Positions 32,327 to 43,859 of a stretch of 64,000 bases of DNA are shown here, piece after piece. Position 1 is the stretch's first letter. Every line of letters begins with the position of its first letter. Under the pieces are notes generated by a model. The model saw only the letters and a list, made by a program, of their open reading frames with translations. It did no database searches and was not told where the DNA came from. Source of the stretch: Cunninghamia lanceolata (taxonomy: Eukaryota > Streptophyta > Pinopsida > Cupressales > Cupressaceae). The stretch lies in NCBI GenBank assembly GCA_027924645.1, contig BSBN01001687.1, forward strand, positions 930,001-994,000. Direction: 5' to 3'. The translations under genes and the position numbers were made by a program.

Positions 32327-34250
32327 TTGACTAAAAATTTGGGCCTAACTAAGGAGGCTGTGAGGAAATTCAGAGAAAGAATTGAAAAGGCTGAGAAAGA
32401 GAAACACGATAAGAAACAAACAAGTGTTTCGGTGGAACCCTCTTCCACTTCAAGAACTACTAGGAGCTCTGTTGCTGCCCCTGTTCCTCCTAAGACTGCA
32501 AAACCAGAAGCAAAATCATCCAAAAAAGGGGAGAGAAGGAAGAAAACAAAAGCATCCCAGACCTATGAAAGCACAAGAGAAGAAGAAGAAGATACAGATT
32601 TTGACATTGAGATCAAAGAACTAAAAGCCACATGCACAAAAGTAGCCAAGATATCCAAGGAGATGCCCTCCGGAAGCAAAAGGGAAAGAAAGAGGCAAAA
32701 GACAGAGGAATATGTAGAGACGCCTACCCTTTTAGTAGATGACATCATTAAATCAGTTACTGTGGATGGAAACTTGGCTCCAATGACAGAATTCTATGAT
32801 GACTATAGTGATGTTGACAAAAGAATACTTGAGGAAGCAACGGTAAGATATTTGAATATATGCAACAGGGCTCTTATTGAGATATGTTCATTAATACCAA
32901 AAAGCCTTGAGAAAATTTTGGAACTGAGAAAAGACAATGCAAAAAGTAAGGATCTTGAGATCTGAGAACAAATATTAATACAATTATGCCCCCAAATTAC
33001 TCTGAAGCAAATAAATTTGATATTCAAAGAAGCCAAGGATGAGTTCTAAAGTGCATAGCGAATGAATAAGCTTATTCTAGGGGAGACAAACAAGATTGCA
33101 GAGGAAACCAAAGAGATTCTTTGGTGTGCTTTGAAAAAGCACAATCTTCCTATTGTAGAGGAGGTAAATGTAGAGATTGAGTCCTCAAACATGGATGTTG
33201 AAGGATTAAAGGAAAATAAGCAACAGACTGAAACTCTAGACTTCTTTGTTCCAGAAGAGGAAGTACAAAAGGAAGAAGAGGAAGTATTGATATAAGAGGC
33301 AAATGTTGGCCATGATCCTCTAGATCCTCCTGCTACTAATGACTCCGGAAAAGACAAAGAGAAAGAAGAAGAAAAAGAGAAAGAGAAGGAAGAGGAAGAG
33401 GCAAAGGGAAAAGAAGAACCAGTAGAAGGGGATGGTGCTAATGCACCAAAGCAAAATAGTCTGGTTACTGCCACTAACAAAGCACCAGGGAAGGAATCTG
33501 AAATAGCAAGTATGACAAGAGACACTGCGATTGCAGTGCTGAGTTTTCTCAGCAAGGAGATGCTAGAGTTAGATGAGCCGAAACTAATACAAGGACCAAT
33601 CAATTATGACACTCTCTCTGGATCAAATAATGAAGATATCATCATTCACACAGGCCAAGGCAAGGGAGAAATTACTGAAATCTCACATAGAAGACAGTGA
33701 GTTGATAAGACTAGCATCCAGAACACTGGAGAAGATCATGACCACATATCAGAAAAATACATTTGATTCTCCTTCTGGTAATTTGAAAAATCTTGTGCAT
33801 TTTGTAAATACAAATTTTGAGTCTTTTGAGAAGTCAGCTGAAATAAAGGTTCGGAAAGAATTTTTGGATAAGAGGTTTAGTGAACTAAAAGGTCTTATAG
33901 ATAATAATAGAAAAACACTCGACATTGGTATAAAGAGTATTGAAAATGCTCTTAAGGATGGTGGTGATGTATATAAGTTTTGTTTATCATGGCCTAAAAT
34001 AGTAGAGGATATTGAGAAAAAGATAAAGGAGCAGGAGAAAAAGTTGCTAGACCTATCTCAAAGTTTTGATCCTTTAACAGTATCTCCGGTGAGCCAAGAA
34101 TGTCAAGCAATTAGCCTGACAAATGAAATAAAGAAACTTATCAAGGAAAAGAAGAACATTATGGAAAGAATGGGTGAGCTCCAGGGACTGATTACCCCTA
34201 AGTTGGAAACAATGTTTAATACTTTGTCAGAGGCCCAAAGTACTGCCTGA
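32327..34250 (+). pseudogene. Element F ORF3: charged, coiled-coil protein
   Basis: Frame 2 from 32327 to about 33660, then frame 3 from about 33606 to 34250. The N-terminal part is Lys/Glu/Ser-rich with stretches of pure charge (KEKEKEEEEAKGK near 33370). The C-terminal 200 residues look like coiled coil (EKKIKEQEKKLLDLSQSF; NEIKKLIKEKKNIMERMG). Stops lie at 32963, near 33045, near 33054 and 33293. No enzyme motif is visible. A structural or nucleic-acid-binding role is only a guess. Confidence 0.5.
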
Positions 34251-34490
34251 ACAAGTGATCCCTCAGATCAAAGGAAAGCAGAAGCATATGCATTTCTACT
34301 GAGTGGACACATTTCAATTTTGGATGGTATAAAGAGAAGTTGGGCCACCGAATTTGTATAGTTAAAGAGTACTTTTGTAGATATCCTTAAGTATATGTAA
34401 ATATAACATATGGACTGTTTGTACATATGCGGTCATATTTTCAGAGTTTTTACATCATTAGTGATTGCAGATCCCACCCTTTGCCATTGA

Positions 34491-34651
34491 TGTCAAAGGG
34501 GGACTGAAGAGCAGTGAAAAATGATGAATCCAACAAAGGGGGAGCACTGGAAAGTAGTGTGAACAATAGTATGAAGCACAAGAAAAGGGGGAGTTATTCT
34601 GACACTTAGTCATTTTTCACGAGTGTTGTCATCAATTCCAAAGCGGGAGAT
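34491..34651 (+). promoter_or_regulatory. Element F purine tracts before 3' LTR
   Basis: Four G-rich purine tracts follow one another: AAAGGGGGACTGAAGAG (about 34495), AAAGGGGGAG (about 34536), GAAAAGGGGGAG (about 34573) and AAAGCGGGAGAT directly before the LTR. The last is the likely polypurine primer. Repeated tracts of this kind are common in copia elements. Confidence 0.6.
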
Positions 34652-34786
34652 TGTTGGAAAGAGACACTGCTAGGCATGATAAGTGTTGTCATTGATGGCA
34701 ACTAAGTCTCTACTACACATCCAAATTGCATAATTTGCCCATACTGGAAATTAGATTGAAGATTTGTCTAAGTCTAGGAAGTCAAG
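34652..34786 (+). mobile_element. Element F 3' LTR, truncated to 135 bp
   Basis: It begins TGTTGGAAAGAGACACTGC and follows 28312-28446 with few mismatches up to GTCAAG, then diverges into unrelated sequence. Only the first eighth of the LTR remains. Confidence 0.85.
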
Positions 34787-35153
34787 GTTGATGATATGTG
34801 GTTTGAGGTGGCATGGATGAAGATATGGTAGATGGGGATGAAGTCATGAGATTGACTTGGTAAGAAGTATATGATGGGGATGTAGTGGATCGAGAAGAGG
34901 TATATAGGTAGGAGACATTTGGAGAACTCTGAGGTATGGATATCTTAGATTGAGATGGTGTATAAATTGGTTGAGATGACCTATCCCTATAAGAGGGTGA
35001 AGGTTGGTAAGAGGTGGACGGAGATGACACAAGGGATTGTGGTGTTGATGTCATGGGGTCATAAGAATGGTCTTGAAAATCTCCAAAGACAAGATGTACT
35101 AAAGGGTCATGACTAAAGTCATTTCTAAAGTGTGCTTTAGAAAGAGGATCCAT
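34782..35153 (-). pseudogene. Element A Ser/Pro/Thr/Tyr-rich ORF remnant
   Basis: A 123-codon minus-strand ORF starting MDPLSKAHFRNDF. It is very rich in Ser, Pro, Thr and Tyr (STSYQPSPSYRDR and similar). Its lower end coincides with the junction to F at 34786, so the reading frame was probably cut by that insertion. The region has the biased composition of disordered gag tails, but no gag core or zinc knuckle is visible. Function unknown. Confidence 0.3.
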
Positions 35154-36961
35154 TCCCTCATGTACATAAGTTTAAATACTTGTAGTCGGGCATTTTGTTG
35201 GTATAATAGAGATATTGGTTGGATTGGAGATATGGTTTGTTGTGAAAGGGGGTTTGACATAAAATTTTTAATTATCACAACCATTTTGTTAAACCAGTCA
35301 TGATTTGGGATTGGGCTTAGGCTTAGATAAGATTAGGACCTTGATTGGATTAGGCAAATTGATTAGGATTAGGGTCCTAAATGATGGATTAGGGATGGAT
35401 TGGGGATAGATTGGGATGATGTGGATAGGGTGATTAGAAATGATTAGGATAGGATAGGATGATTAGGTTGATTGGTAGATTAGGATATGATGGATGATTA
35501 AGGGGAGGTGGATAAGAGGGATGCTTGGGATAAGGTGATTAGGGAATGATTAGGATGCTTAGGAGATGAGGTGACTCAAGGGAATGATTGGGGGGATAAT
35601 TATCATGATTAGGAGATGAGGTGGGATGAGGTGATAAGGATTAGGAGGACTAGGATGAAGTTGTATTAGATTGGATTTGGATGAAAATGAATGATTAGAA
35701 GGCAATTATGGATGGCACAAAGCTTGACCTTAGGCAACTTTGCAAATAATAGATTTCCCACAACATGCACAAATTTGCAAAGGGTTTAGATTTGGATTGG
35801 GCAAATGTAAATGAACACACATGCAAAACACAACAACACCCTAGATTATTCAAGTAGGTGTGTCAAATATTGTGGACTCACAATGGCAACATCCATCCCA
35901 TTAATACCATCTACCTATGATTGGATAGCTAGGGAATGCAAGGTCATGTACCACCTATACACCCCTTACCTTAGAGGTGAAAAGCCTTACCCAAAGTTAG
36001 TTCTATCTCAACACATGAAGGTACATTTGAGAACTTCTCCTCCCATTAGTGATGCACCACAAGATATGATGACTGAAAGGTCTTAAGCTAGGATGAACAA
36101 GCTTTCTAAGGGTATCCCCTATATACACAAGATACATGGGGTCCAATATGTGAACACTAGTCCATCTACAAGAATAAAATGGAGTAAAAGATCGGATGAT
36201 CTCTTCACCTTGTGTCTGGAATCACCCGAGGCCCCAAAGATGTGCTAGACATTATGATGACTAGATTTAGGTATAAGTTTTGTTCTCCCCCTTTGATATA
36301 CCATGTTGGAACACGTGGTTGAGGTCATCCCTTGGGGTGATGAAATCCCCTAGTAGGTCTCCTAACGGGAAAGGATTCCAAGTGATTTTGATTCCCAAGA
36401 TCATTTTGCAATGTGAGGGAAGAGCATACACAACTTGGGTCCTTGGGTGACAAAAGTGAAACCAAGAGGTGCTTTCGATCCTCAAGATCAACTAAAGGTG
36501 TGAGAGGAGAGCACCACACACTTGATCCACACAAAAAGATGAATTTACCCTTAGAAATCAAAGTGTGGTTTGAAAATGAAAGTGGTTAAAGCATGATTTT
36601 GATTCCCAAGATCACACTAAGCATAAGGGAAGAGCATAAACACACCTCAAGTCACAACCAATTTCATCAAACAAAGCAGCCACAAGGTTTTGAATGATAA
36701 TTCTTTGACAAGAAAACCTACAACACACTTGTTAGTAGTTTAATAGATTTTAGCCTTTGACAAGCGAACCTCCAAACAAGTGTTAGCTCAAAAAAGGATA
36801 AATATACAAGAATAAAGAAACATACGTTAAGAAACAACAAATTAGATGACACCAATAGATTCATTGTGATTTTCAATGTAATTAAAAAAAATTCATTGAA
36901 TTTTGATTTCGTATGCAAAAGTTATGAGCATTTGAAGTTTGAAGGGTTGTTTCATAGGAAA
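34787..36961 (-). other. Element A interior, 5' part
   Basis: Apart from the Ser/Pro-rich ORF there is no support for a gene. Positions 35300-35700 are low-complexity, built from GATTAGGAT-like words. Positions 35800-36660 are ordinary AT-rich sequence with short ORFs of no recognisable type. Confidence 0.5.
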
Positions 36962-37313
36962 AAGCACCATAGAACATAGCAAATGCACCCCAAAATTGAG
37001 AAAATGCACCCCATAATAGAGCAAATGTGCTCTAGAATAGAGAAAATGCACCCCAAAATAGAATGAAAAGGTTATACCAAAGCAAATACGTCCCAGAATA
37101 GAGCAAATATGCCCCAAAATAGAGAAAATGTGTCACATAATAGAGCAAATACAACAATCTATCTGCAAAAGAATTGAGTTACAGGTGAAAGTGCTGATTG
37201 ACAAGAAAAAGCACTGAGTCATTAGCGAAAGTGTTGAGTTATAGGTGAAAATGTCAATTTGCAAGCAAACGCGCCAACATGTAGCAAAAGTGTCGATATA
37301 TAGATGCAAGTGC
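36962..37313 (-). repeat. Element A leader: 21-bp-phased word array
   Basis: Degenerate words AAGCAC, ATGCAC, ATGTGC, ATATGC and AAGTGT recur at a near-constant step. Starts I counted are 36962, 36983, 37004, 37025, 37046, then 37086, 37107, 37128, 37149, then 37189, 37209, 37229, 37251, 37269, 37288, 37308. Most steps are exactly 21, the later ones about 20. The array lies just downstream of the primer site in the sense of the element, in its leader. The sense strand reads as GGTGCATT-like words. The same kind of array occurs in element D. Confidence 0.85.
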
Positions 37314-37379
37314 TAACCTATAGATCTGACCACAAACTTACAAAGTTTCCTCAAAAATTCATTAGTAAAAGGGACATGG

Positions 37380-37397
37380 GTCCTACTGGGTGTGCCA
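37380..37397 (-). promoter_or_regulatory. Element A primer binding site
   Basis: On the minus strand this reads TGGCACACCCAGTAGGAC, a few bases inside the 5' LTR. The other copy at 3883-3900 (TGGCATGCCCGGTGGGAC) looks less mutated. The TGG start fits complementarity to a tRNA CCA end; the tRNA was not identified. Confidence 0.65.
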
Positions 37398-37402
37398 AAC
37401 TG

Positions 37403-38251
37403 TGTATGCAAAAATATGGAAATAAAGTAAAGGAACAATATGCATCAAAGTACCTATTTGATTTTCAACATAACTCAAGAGCTAAAGTAATAAAATAGAA
37501 ATAACAAACAATATTACCCTAATTGCCCTTATTGCAATGAAAATGATAGATATGCTCCAATGATATTTGATATTGATGTTGATAAGTAGGTTGCTCAGAT
37601 TGACAACATAACTTTACATTCAGATTGTGGACGATTATGGCTTGGTTGATGTTTGATTTATAGATAGTTAGATACTAGGATGAAGGGTTAGGATTAAGAG
37701 GTGCAATAAATGGTTGAGATTAAGAGGTGGAAATGGATTACTAAGATTAAGAGGTGCAATATGAAATGGATGGTGGAGATTAAGAGGTGAAAGATAGAAG
37801 CTTCTAGGGCATTCTTATGTGAATGAATAAGATTAAGAGATGTAGTATGAAATGAGTGGCTAGGATGAAAAGTTAGTTTGACTTTTGAGCAAGTGTCCAG
37901 GTTCAATGAATTTGACTAATTTACTTTAGCTAGACATGTGACAAGGGGATAAGGATAAGGACAAATGGAAAATAATTAATCAGATAATAGAATTATTTAT
38001 ATAATTATTGAAGAAGGATGATGTGGGAGGATAAATTACATAAATATAATTTATTTAATTAATTTGGCTAAAAGGGATAAGAGTGGATTAATTAAATAAA
38101 TATATTTATTTAATTAATTTGGGAATTATGGTAAAGGGGTTAATTAAATAAAAGTAATTTATTTAATTAACTAGGTGATAGAAGGGGACATTGAAGGGGC
38201 CTAGAACAAATGTTTCACAAGGTGACATATGGACAATGTTAGGTGTCCACC
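37403..38251 (-). mobile_element. Element A 5' LTR
   Basis: A complete LTR of about 849 bp that aligns with the split copy on the left. It contains an uninterrupted GCAATATGAAATGG, which is the pre-insertion site of D. The right end is eroded (GTGTCCACC instead of GTGTCTACA), so the exact boundary is uncertain by a base or two. Confidence 0.85.
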
Positions 38252-39716
38252 ATTAACTAAACATATTTTATAGATACCAAAGATCTAATTTTGTAGAGGA
38301 CAAGATCATGAAAAAAGAATGGGATTGCACCACTAGGAGGACATGATTACTATTATGATTGTGTCCTACACATAGATTCTCTCACTTCTCTAACCATAAT
38401 ATGTTCTCAAATTTTAATTATCAAGCTTTTGTCACAACTTTGCATCAAGTAAAGTTCACATTGCAAGATGTGCAAAACCCTAACTCCCTCATTTTAATTT
38501 AGCACATATTAAATTTTAGTTTAAATTGTTACCATTACTTGATTTATTAGACTCAACTCCTCCATGTTAGTTTAGGATTTAATTTATTCAAAAATCATTT
38601 GCTTATCCTTAGACTAACATAATTTTAAAGAGGGTTGTCATTTTATTTCTCTTCATTCGCCGATTTCATAACTTACATGCTAACCATTAGGGTTAGATTC
38701 TCTTATTTTAATTTTAAATTTTATTGCTCCTATCCTTTCTCATATTTTTTGCTCATGCTTATAGTGTTTCACCTAGGATTTGGCCCCTAGTTCATGTTGG
38801 AGTAGCCAAGATCAACTAGCAATAACTAGAATCATTTCCACAAAATATAATTGTACATAATAAGAAAAAACAATATATTCAAGAGATAAGTAAAATATAC
38901 AAATATGCCTTGTATAAATAGGCATGAGAGAGGAGATAGGATGATCGAGCACAACAACTGACTAACCTTCCTAAGATGTGACACTTGTGAGCTCAAATGA
39001 CAAGTGTTTATGCAAGTGGCAAGTAAACATGCAAGATGTGTTCTCAAATGGTGAGGGCACATGTCTCAACCAAATGTGGTGAGGTAACTCTCTAAAAAAT
39101 CCTAAATAAACTTAATCTAATTGTGAATAGGTCAATCCTAGAAAAGGTGATATCCTAACTAGATACAATATGAGCTTATTTACACTAACAATTCATGGTC
39201 ACCTTTCACACCCCCTCCATAATTTGTGCTTCATTGTTAAATCTTTAATTATGACTTCAAATAAACCTCTTTCCTTCTCTTATGTTCATTCCTAGGATCT
39301 TAATGTATTTTCATCATAGCTTGTGACATCTTACTCATTTATCATTGAGGACATTATCTCCTTATGTCACATTAGTGGTGCTCCATGCTCCATGGATGCA
39401 ATGGTTCATAATGTCTCCACTTTTCATCTTTCATGGACCTTGTTAGAACATTCCATCTATTTAAGAGGACTTCATTCACTTATCTACATGAGTCATGATG
39501 ATTATACACCTTGTATGACAAATTATGATCATGCCTTTTCTTCCTCGTACATCCTAGTGATACATCTAGGGATCTTACTTAATATGATGTTGTTGTACCT
39601 AGTGATGATATTCTTTTTACATCTCACAATAGTCTTCATCTTTCATCTATGTTATCCTACATGTGCACCTATTTCACCATTTTTTGATGAGCCTACTAAT
39701 GCATGTTTGATTGATA
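38252..39716. other. Sequence between elements A and B
   Basis: AT-rich. It includes one plus-strand ORF, 39323-39724, of 133 codons (MTSYSFIIEDIISLCHISG), rich in Leu, Ile, His, Ser and Tyr. It runs to the B insertion point, and the flank on the other side (53111 onwards) has a similar Asp/Tyr/Ser-rich look, so B may have split an older ORF. No family was recognised. Confidence 0.4.
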
Positions 39717-39721
39717 CACAT

Positions 39722-40983
39722 TGATAGGCTGTTGTAAGGTCCTAACACTTTAGATGAAAATTATCAGTTTATCAACTGGGGTAGTGTCCAAGGCTGTCTA
39801 CAATAGGGAGTTTGGATATTTCATTGAGAAATAATTTTCTAGATTTGTTAAAAAGTTGAAACAGTACATGAAATGAAACAACAATTTTATCCTTCTATAG
39901 AAAGCATTCAAATTCTATACTAAGAAGCATGAAAACTCTAGACTAGAAAACATATAAATTTTACACTTAGAAAGTAGATAAACTCTACACTAGAAAGCAG
40001 ATAAATTCTATGCTAACAATTCACAACTGCAATTTGCTAAGCTGCAAGCACTCCAAATTCTAACCATAAAAAAAAAGTAATTCTAACTAAGGCAGATATG
40101 CTAGAAAACTTCTAATGAACACATAAAGTTTCAAACAACAGTACACAACAGTTTAACTTTTACACAACACACCCTGCAGGTTAACGACAGAAGCTAAACG
40201 TAAACTATCTTCAACTGAATAAAAACATCCACATAAATAAAAATACTTATCTATCCTACAGTCCTGCGAGTGGCCAGCTTGTGGGAGAAGCTTGTCTTAA
40301 CTTAGGTCACATTCAATCGCTTCAACATCACATGAGAATTCCATTCAAATCTTCATATTTTTTTTAAAGAAACTAAAACTCAAAATATCATTTCCATTCA
40401 TAAAAATTGCAAGTACACAGCTCTGATGATTTTGAAAAACTAAAGGATTGGTTTTCATTCATTCATAAGGTCTATTTATATCCATATTTCGAGCAACAAC
40501 AAAAATTGAACTACTTCAAAAACTCCTAAACTTTCGATGGCGGGAAAATTCAATTTGAATAAGTCTTATAACCAAAAAACAAGATCTTAACTACTACTAT
40601 CTTTTACACATAAAAAGGACTCCGAGTGGAGTCATAATGTCTTTTGGGTAACCACAGAATTAGAAGAATAAAACAAAGTCTTCATTAAATGCAAGCCTAA
40701 AATTTTTGGCGCCCCCAACTTCCAACACACTCATCCATAGCTGCATAATGTCCACTTCTTAGGCAATGCATTAACCTACATAATTACCCAACTTTTCATG
40801 CCATTAAATCAACATTTAAAAGCTAGTTTCAATCAATTTAGGAAATCAGGATTTGTACAATATTTTATTAAAAATAGATAAATATCGCTTATAAAAATAA
40901 ATAAATTGGCAAGGCTAGGAAATTGGATAGTGCAAAAAGGCTATTTGATCCATTAAAGAAATGAGGTTATTTATACCTCATCA
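39722..40983 (-). mobile_element. Element B LTR 1 (left)
   Basis: 1262 bp from TGATAGGCTG to CCTCATCA. On the minus strand it is preceded by the purine tract GGAAGGGGAGGAA (about 40984-40996). A minus-strand TATA word (GATATAAATAGA) is near 40471-40482. Confidence 0.9.
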
Positions 40984-41068
40984 TTCCTCCCCTTCCTAAC
41001 CTTGAGTAGGTCCTCCTACTCTATGATATACCCTTTGTCTCTCTGACTCCCTTTTCCTAATCAACTCA

Positions 41069-42129
41069 TCAAACTTTGAGCTTATGGTTAGGGACCTTCA
41101 GAAAACTTTTGTGAAGTTTGACTCTCAACTGCCAGGTATGTAAGTCCCTTGGTTTTGGCTCTGTAACTAAGACTATAGGAGGTGGCTGTAAAAGGAGAGG
41201 TGGTCTGTATCTCATTCCTATCCATTTAGTCTTTAGTTGCTGAATAATTTCTATCAATGCTCTTTTATATGCCCATCTGAGTTTAGTGTTCAGCTAAACA
41301 AGAATGTCAGTTTTCAGATTCGCTATTTCCTCTTGCAATTTACCTATTTCATTGGAGCTCCTTTGGAGGCTAGATTTTTAGATTCCTCCTCGAGTATGGG
41401 AAAAATTCTGACATAACTCAGAGATATTAGTAAGTTTGAGTTGGGACACATCTCCTTTTCCCATTAAATCTAAGCTTCTCCTCACATCCTCATCAAGTCC
41501 TTTGAGGAATATAGTCTTTAGAATCTCCAGACTTATGGCTTCCTCACCACATCATTTGGTTAGAAAGATAAAGCTATCAAGATAATCTTCCAGGCTCTTA
41601 TCCGCTTTTTGTCTTAGTTTGAATAGCTCTTCCTTTCTGTCACTAACTCTACAATAACTCTAGTATTTTTCTAAGAAAATAGTTTCCATGTCATCCCAGT
41701 TAGTTATTGATCCAGAAGCTAGTCCCATAAACCAACGCATTGCAACATCTCTCAGAGTGGAGGGAAAAAGTTTAAGCTTCTGATTGTCATTCTTGTAGTC
41801 GTTGTTTGACACAAGAATTTAAACTCAAAAAGGAACTAGTTAGGATCTTCAGAAGAAAGTCCCCTGAAAGTCAGCAAGATAGATGGCGAAATGTTTTTCA
41901 TTGGTGCATCATCATCTTTGTTGAGAGTGATAGGGCAGGTAAAGGTTTGTGCTACCGATTTTCTTGCCATACCATCATTATGGAGATTGTTAGCCATAAT
42001 GTCAAAAGGAATGTTCTCTTCCTCAAAGACTAGGTTGGTTGGTTGAATAACTAACTCCTCAAAGATTGGGTCAATTGGTAAAACTTCTAGGGTACAATGG
42101 GAGGTCTCAGGTTGATCCTGCTCAATCAA
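41069..42129 (-). pseudogene. Element B gag, copy 1
   Basis: It starts probably at ATG 41997 (MANNLHNDGMARKS). The gag core (NISPSILLTFRGLSSEDPN) meets TAG at 41836, where copy 2 has CAG. Further gag text follows (SLEDYLD, FLTKRCGEEAISLEILKTIF, KGDVSQLKLTNISELCQ) with indels and another stop at 41378, where copy 2 has CAA. No zinc knuckle, protease or polymerase follows. The last part (RALIEIIQQLKTKWIGMRYRP) has no clear family. Confidence 0.8.
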
Positions 42130-42329
42130 TTTGTAATTTAGTTCTTTAGCTGAGACTTCTTCCTCCCTATTTATGGTTGGAATTACTATTGGGGGGTTTT
42201 TTGGTATGAATCTTCCATGTGGGCCTCACTTTCTGACCATGTAGAAAGAGAGGTTTGGTAACTATTTTTGGGTGTTTACTACAAGAAATTCCCAAACATG
42301 CCGTAATAATACTTAGAAAAGATCACGTA

Positions 42330-42347
42330 TCCTCGACAATGGCACCA
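42330..42347 (-). promoter_or_regulatory. Element B primer binding site (middle); second copy near 51822-51839
   Basis: On the minus strand this reads TGGTGCCATTGTCGAGGA. The copy beside the right LTR has TGGTGCCGTTGTCAAGGA. This form of primer site is common in plant Ty3/gypsy elements, so B's partner was probably of that type. Confidence 0.75.
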
Positions 42348-42352
42348 AAAAG

Positions 42353-43613
42353 TGACAGACTGTCGTAAGGTCCTAACACTTTAAATGAAAATTATCAGTT
42401 TATCTACCGGGGTAGTGTCCAAGGCTGTCTACAATAGAGAGTTTGGATATTTCATTGAGAAATAGTTTTTTAGATCTATTAAAAAGTTGAAACAGTACAT
42501 GAAATGAAACAACAATTTTATCCTTCTATAGAAAGAATTCAAATTCTATACTAAGAAGGATGGAAACTCTAGACTAGAAAGCATATAAATTCTACACTTA
42601 GAAAGCAGATAAACTCTACACTAGAAAGTAGATAAATTCTATGCTAACAATTCACAACTGTAATTTGCTAAGCTGCAAGCACTCCAAATTCTAACCATCA
42701 GAAAACATTAATTCTAACTAAGGCAGATGCGTCAAAAAACTTCTAATGAACACATAAAGTTTCAAACAACAGTACACAATAGTTTAACTTTTACACAACA
42801 CACCCTACAGGTTAACGACAAAAGCTAAACATAAACTATCTTCAACTGAATAAAAACATCCATAGAAATGAAAATACTTATCTATCCTAGAGTCCCGCGA
42901 GTGGCCAGCTCGTGGGAGAAGCTTGTCTTAACTCAAGTCACATTCAGTTGCTTCAACAACACATGAGAACTCCATTCAAATCTTCATATTTTTTTGAAGA
43001 AACTAAAACTCAGAATATCATTTCCATTTATAAAAATTACAAGTACACAGCTCTGATGATTTTGAAAAACTAAAGGATTGGTTTTCATTCATCCATAGTG
43101 TCTATTTATATCCATATTTCGAGCAACATAAAAAATTGAACTACTTCAAAAACTCCTAAACTTTCGACGGCGGGAAAATGCCATTTGAAGAAGTCTTCTA
43201 ATTGAAAAACAAGATCTTAACTACTGCTATCTTTTACACATAAAAAGGACTCCGAGTGGAGTCATAATGTCTTTTGGGTAACCAAAGAAATAGAAGAATA
43301 AAACAAAGTCTTCATTAAATGCAAGCCTAAAATTTCTGGCGCCCCCAACTTTCGGCGCACTCATCCATAGCTGCATAATGTCCACTTCTTAGGTAATGCA
43401 TTAACTTGCACAGTTACCCAACTTTTCATGCCATTAAATCAATATTTAAAAGCTAGTTTCAATCAATTTAGTAAATCAGGATTTGTACAATATTTTATTA
43501 AAAATAGATAAATATCGCTTATAAAAATAAATAAATTGGCAAGGCTAGGGAATTGGATAGTGCAAAAATGCTATTTGATCCATTAAAGAAATGTGGTTAT
43601 TTATACCTCATCA
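42353..43613 (-). mobile_element. Element B LTR 2 (shared middle LTR)
   Basis: 1261 bp from TGACAGACTG to CCTCATCA, with a primer site on its left and a purine tract on its right. It serves as 3' LTR of one unit and 5' LTR of the next. Confidence 0.9.
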
Positions 43614-43859
43614 TTCCTCCCCTTCCTAACCTTAAGTATGTCTCTCTGACTCCCTTTTCCTATTCAACTCATCAAACTTTGAGCTCATGTCATATACCTC
43701 ATCTGCTTCTTCATCAATATGGTCAGGGACCTTCAGAAAACCTTTGTGAAGTTTGACTCTCAATTGCCAGGTATGTAAGTCCCTTGGTTTTGGCTCTGTA
43801 ACTAAGACTACAAGAGGTGGCTGTAAAAGGACAGGTCATCTATATCTTATTCCTATCCA

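Larger units (their letters stand above)
28312..34786 (+). mobile_element. Element F: non-autonomous copia-like element with large unknown ORFs
   Basis: The complete 5' LTR is at 28312-29414; the first 135 bases of the 3' LTR (34652-34786) match it, then element A sequence resumes. A tRNA-Met-type primer site follows the 5' LTR and purine tracts precede the 3' LTR, so orientation is plus. It is inserted in A's interior; because the 3' LTR is cut short the target duplication cannot be checked. The interior codes for a coiled coil, zinc knuckles and two further ORFs, but for no protease, integrase or RT, so it must have relied on another element's enzymes. Confidence 0.8.
3906..38251 (-). mobile_element. 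Element A: old minus-strand LTR retrotransposon, host of insertions D and F
   Basis: Two LTR copies define it: 3906-4263 + 25796-26279 (3' LTR, split by D) and 37403-38251 (5' LTR). They align along their length and open with TGTATGC on the plus strand. A polypurine tract lies right of the split LTR (26280-26295) and a primer site left of the right LTR (37380-37397), which fixes the minus orientation. After removing D and F the interior is about 4.6 kb and shows no gag-pol that I can recognise, so A looks non-autonomous or heavily decayed. Its LTRs, polypurine tract and word arrays resemble those of D, so the two families are related. Confidence 0.8.

Noticed and set aside
33046..33603. 185-codon minus-strand ORF rich in Ser and Phe
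   Set aside because: It is the reverse of the Glu/Lys-rich ORF3 of F; such codons read as Ser/Phe/Leu on the other strand.
41806..42033. Plus-strand ORF repeated at 44431-44658
   Set aside because: It is antisense to the gag of B and is kept only because the two gag copies are duplicates.
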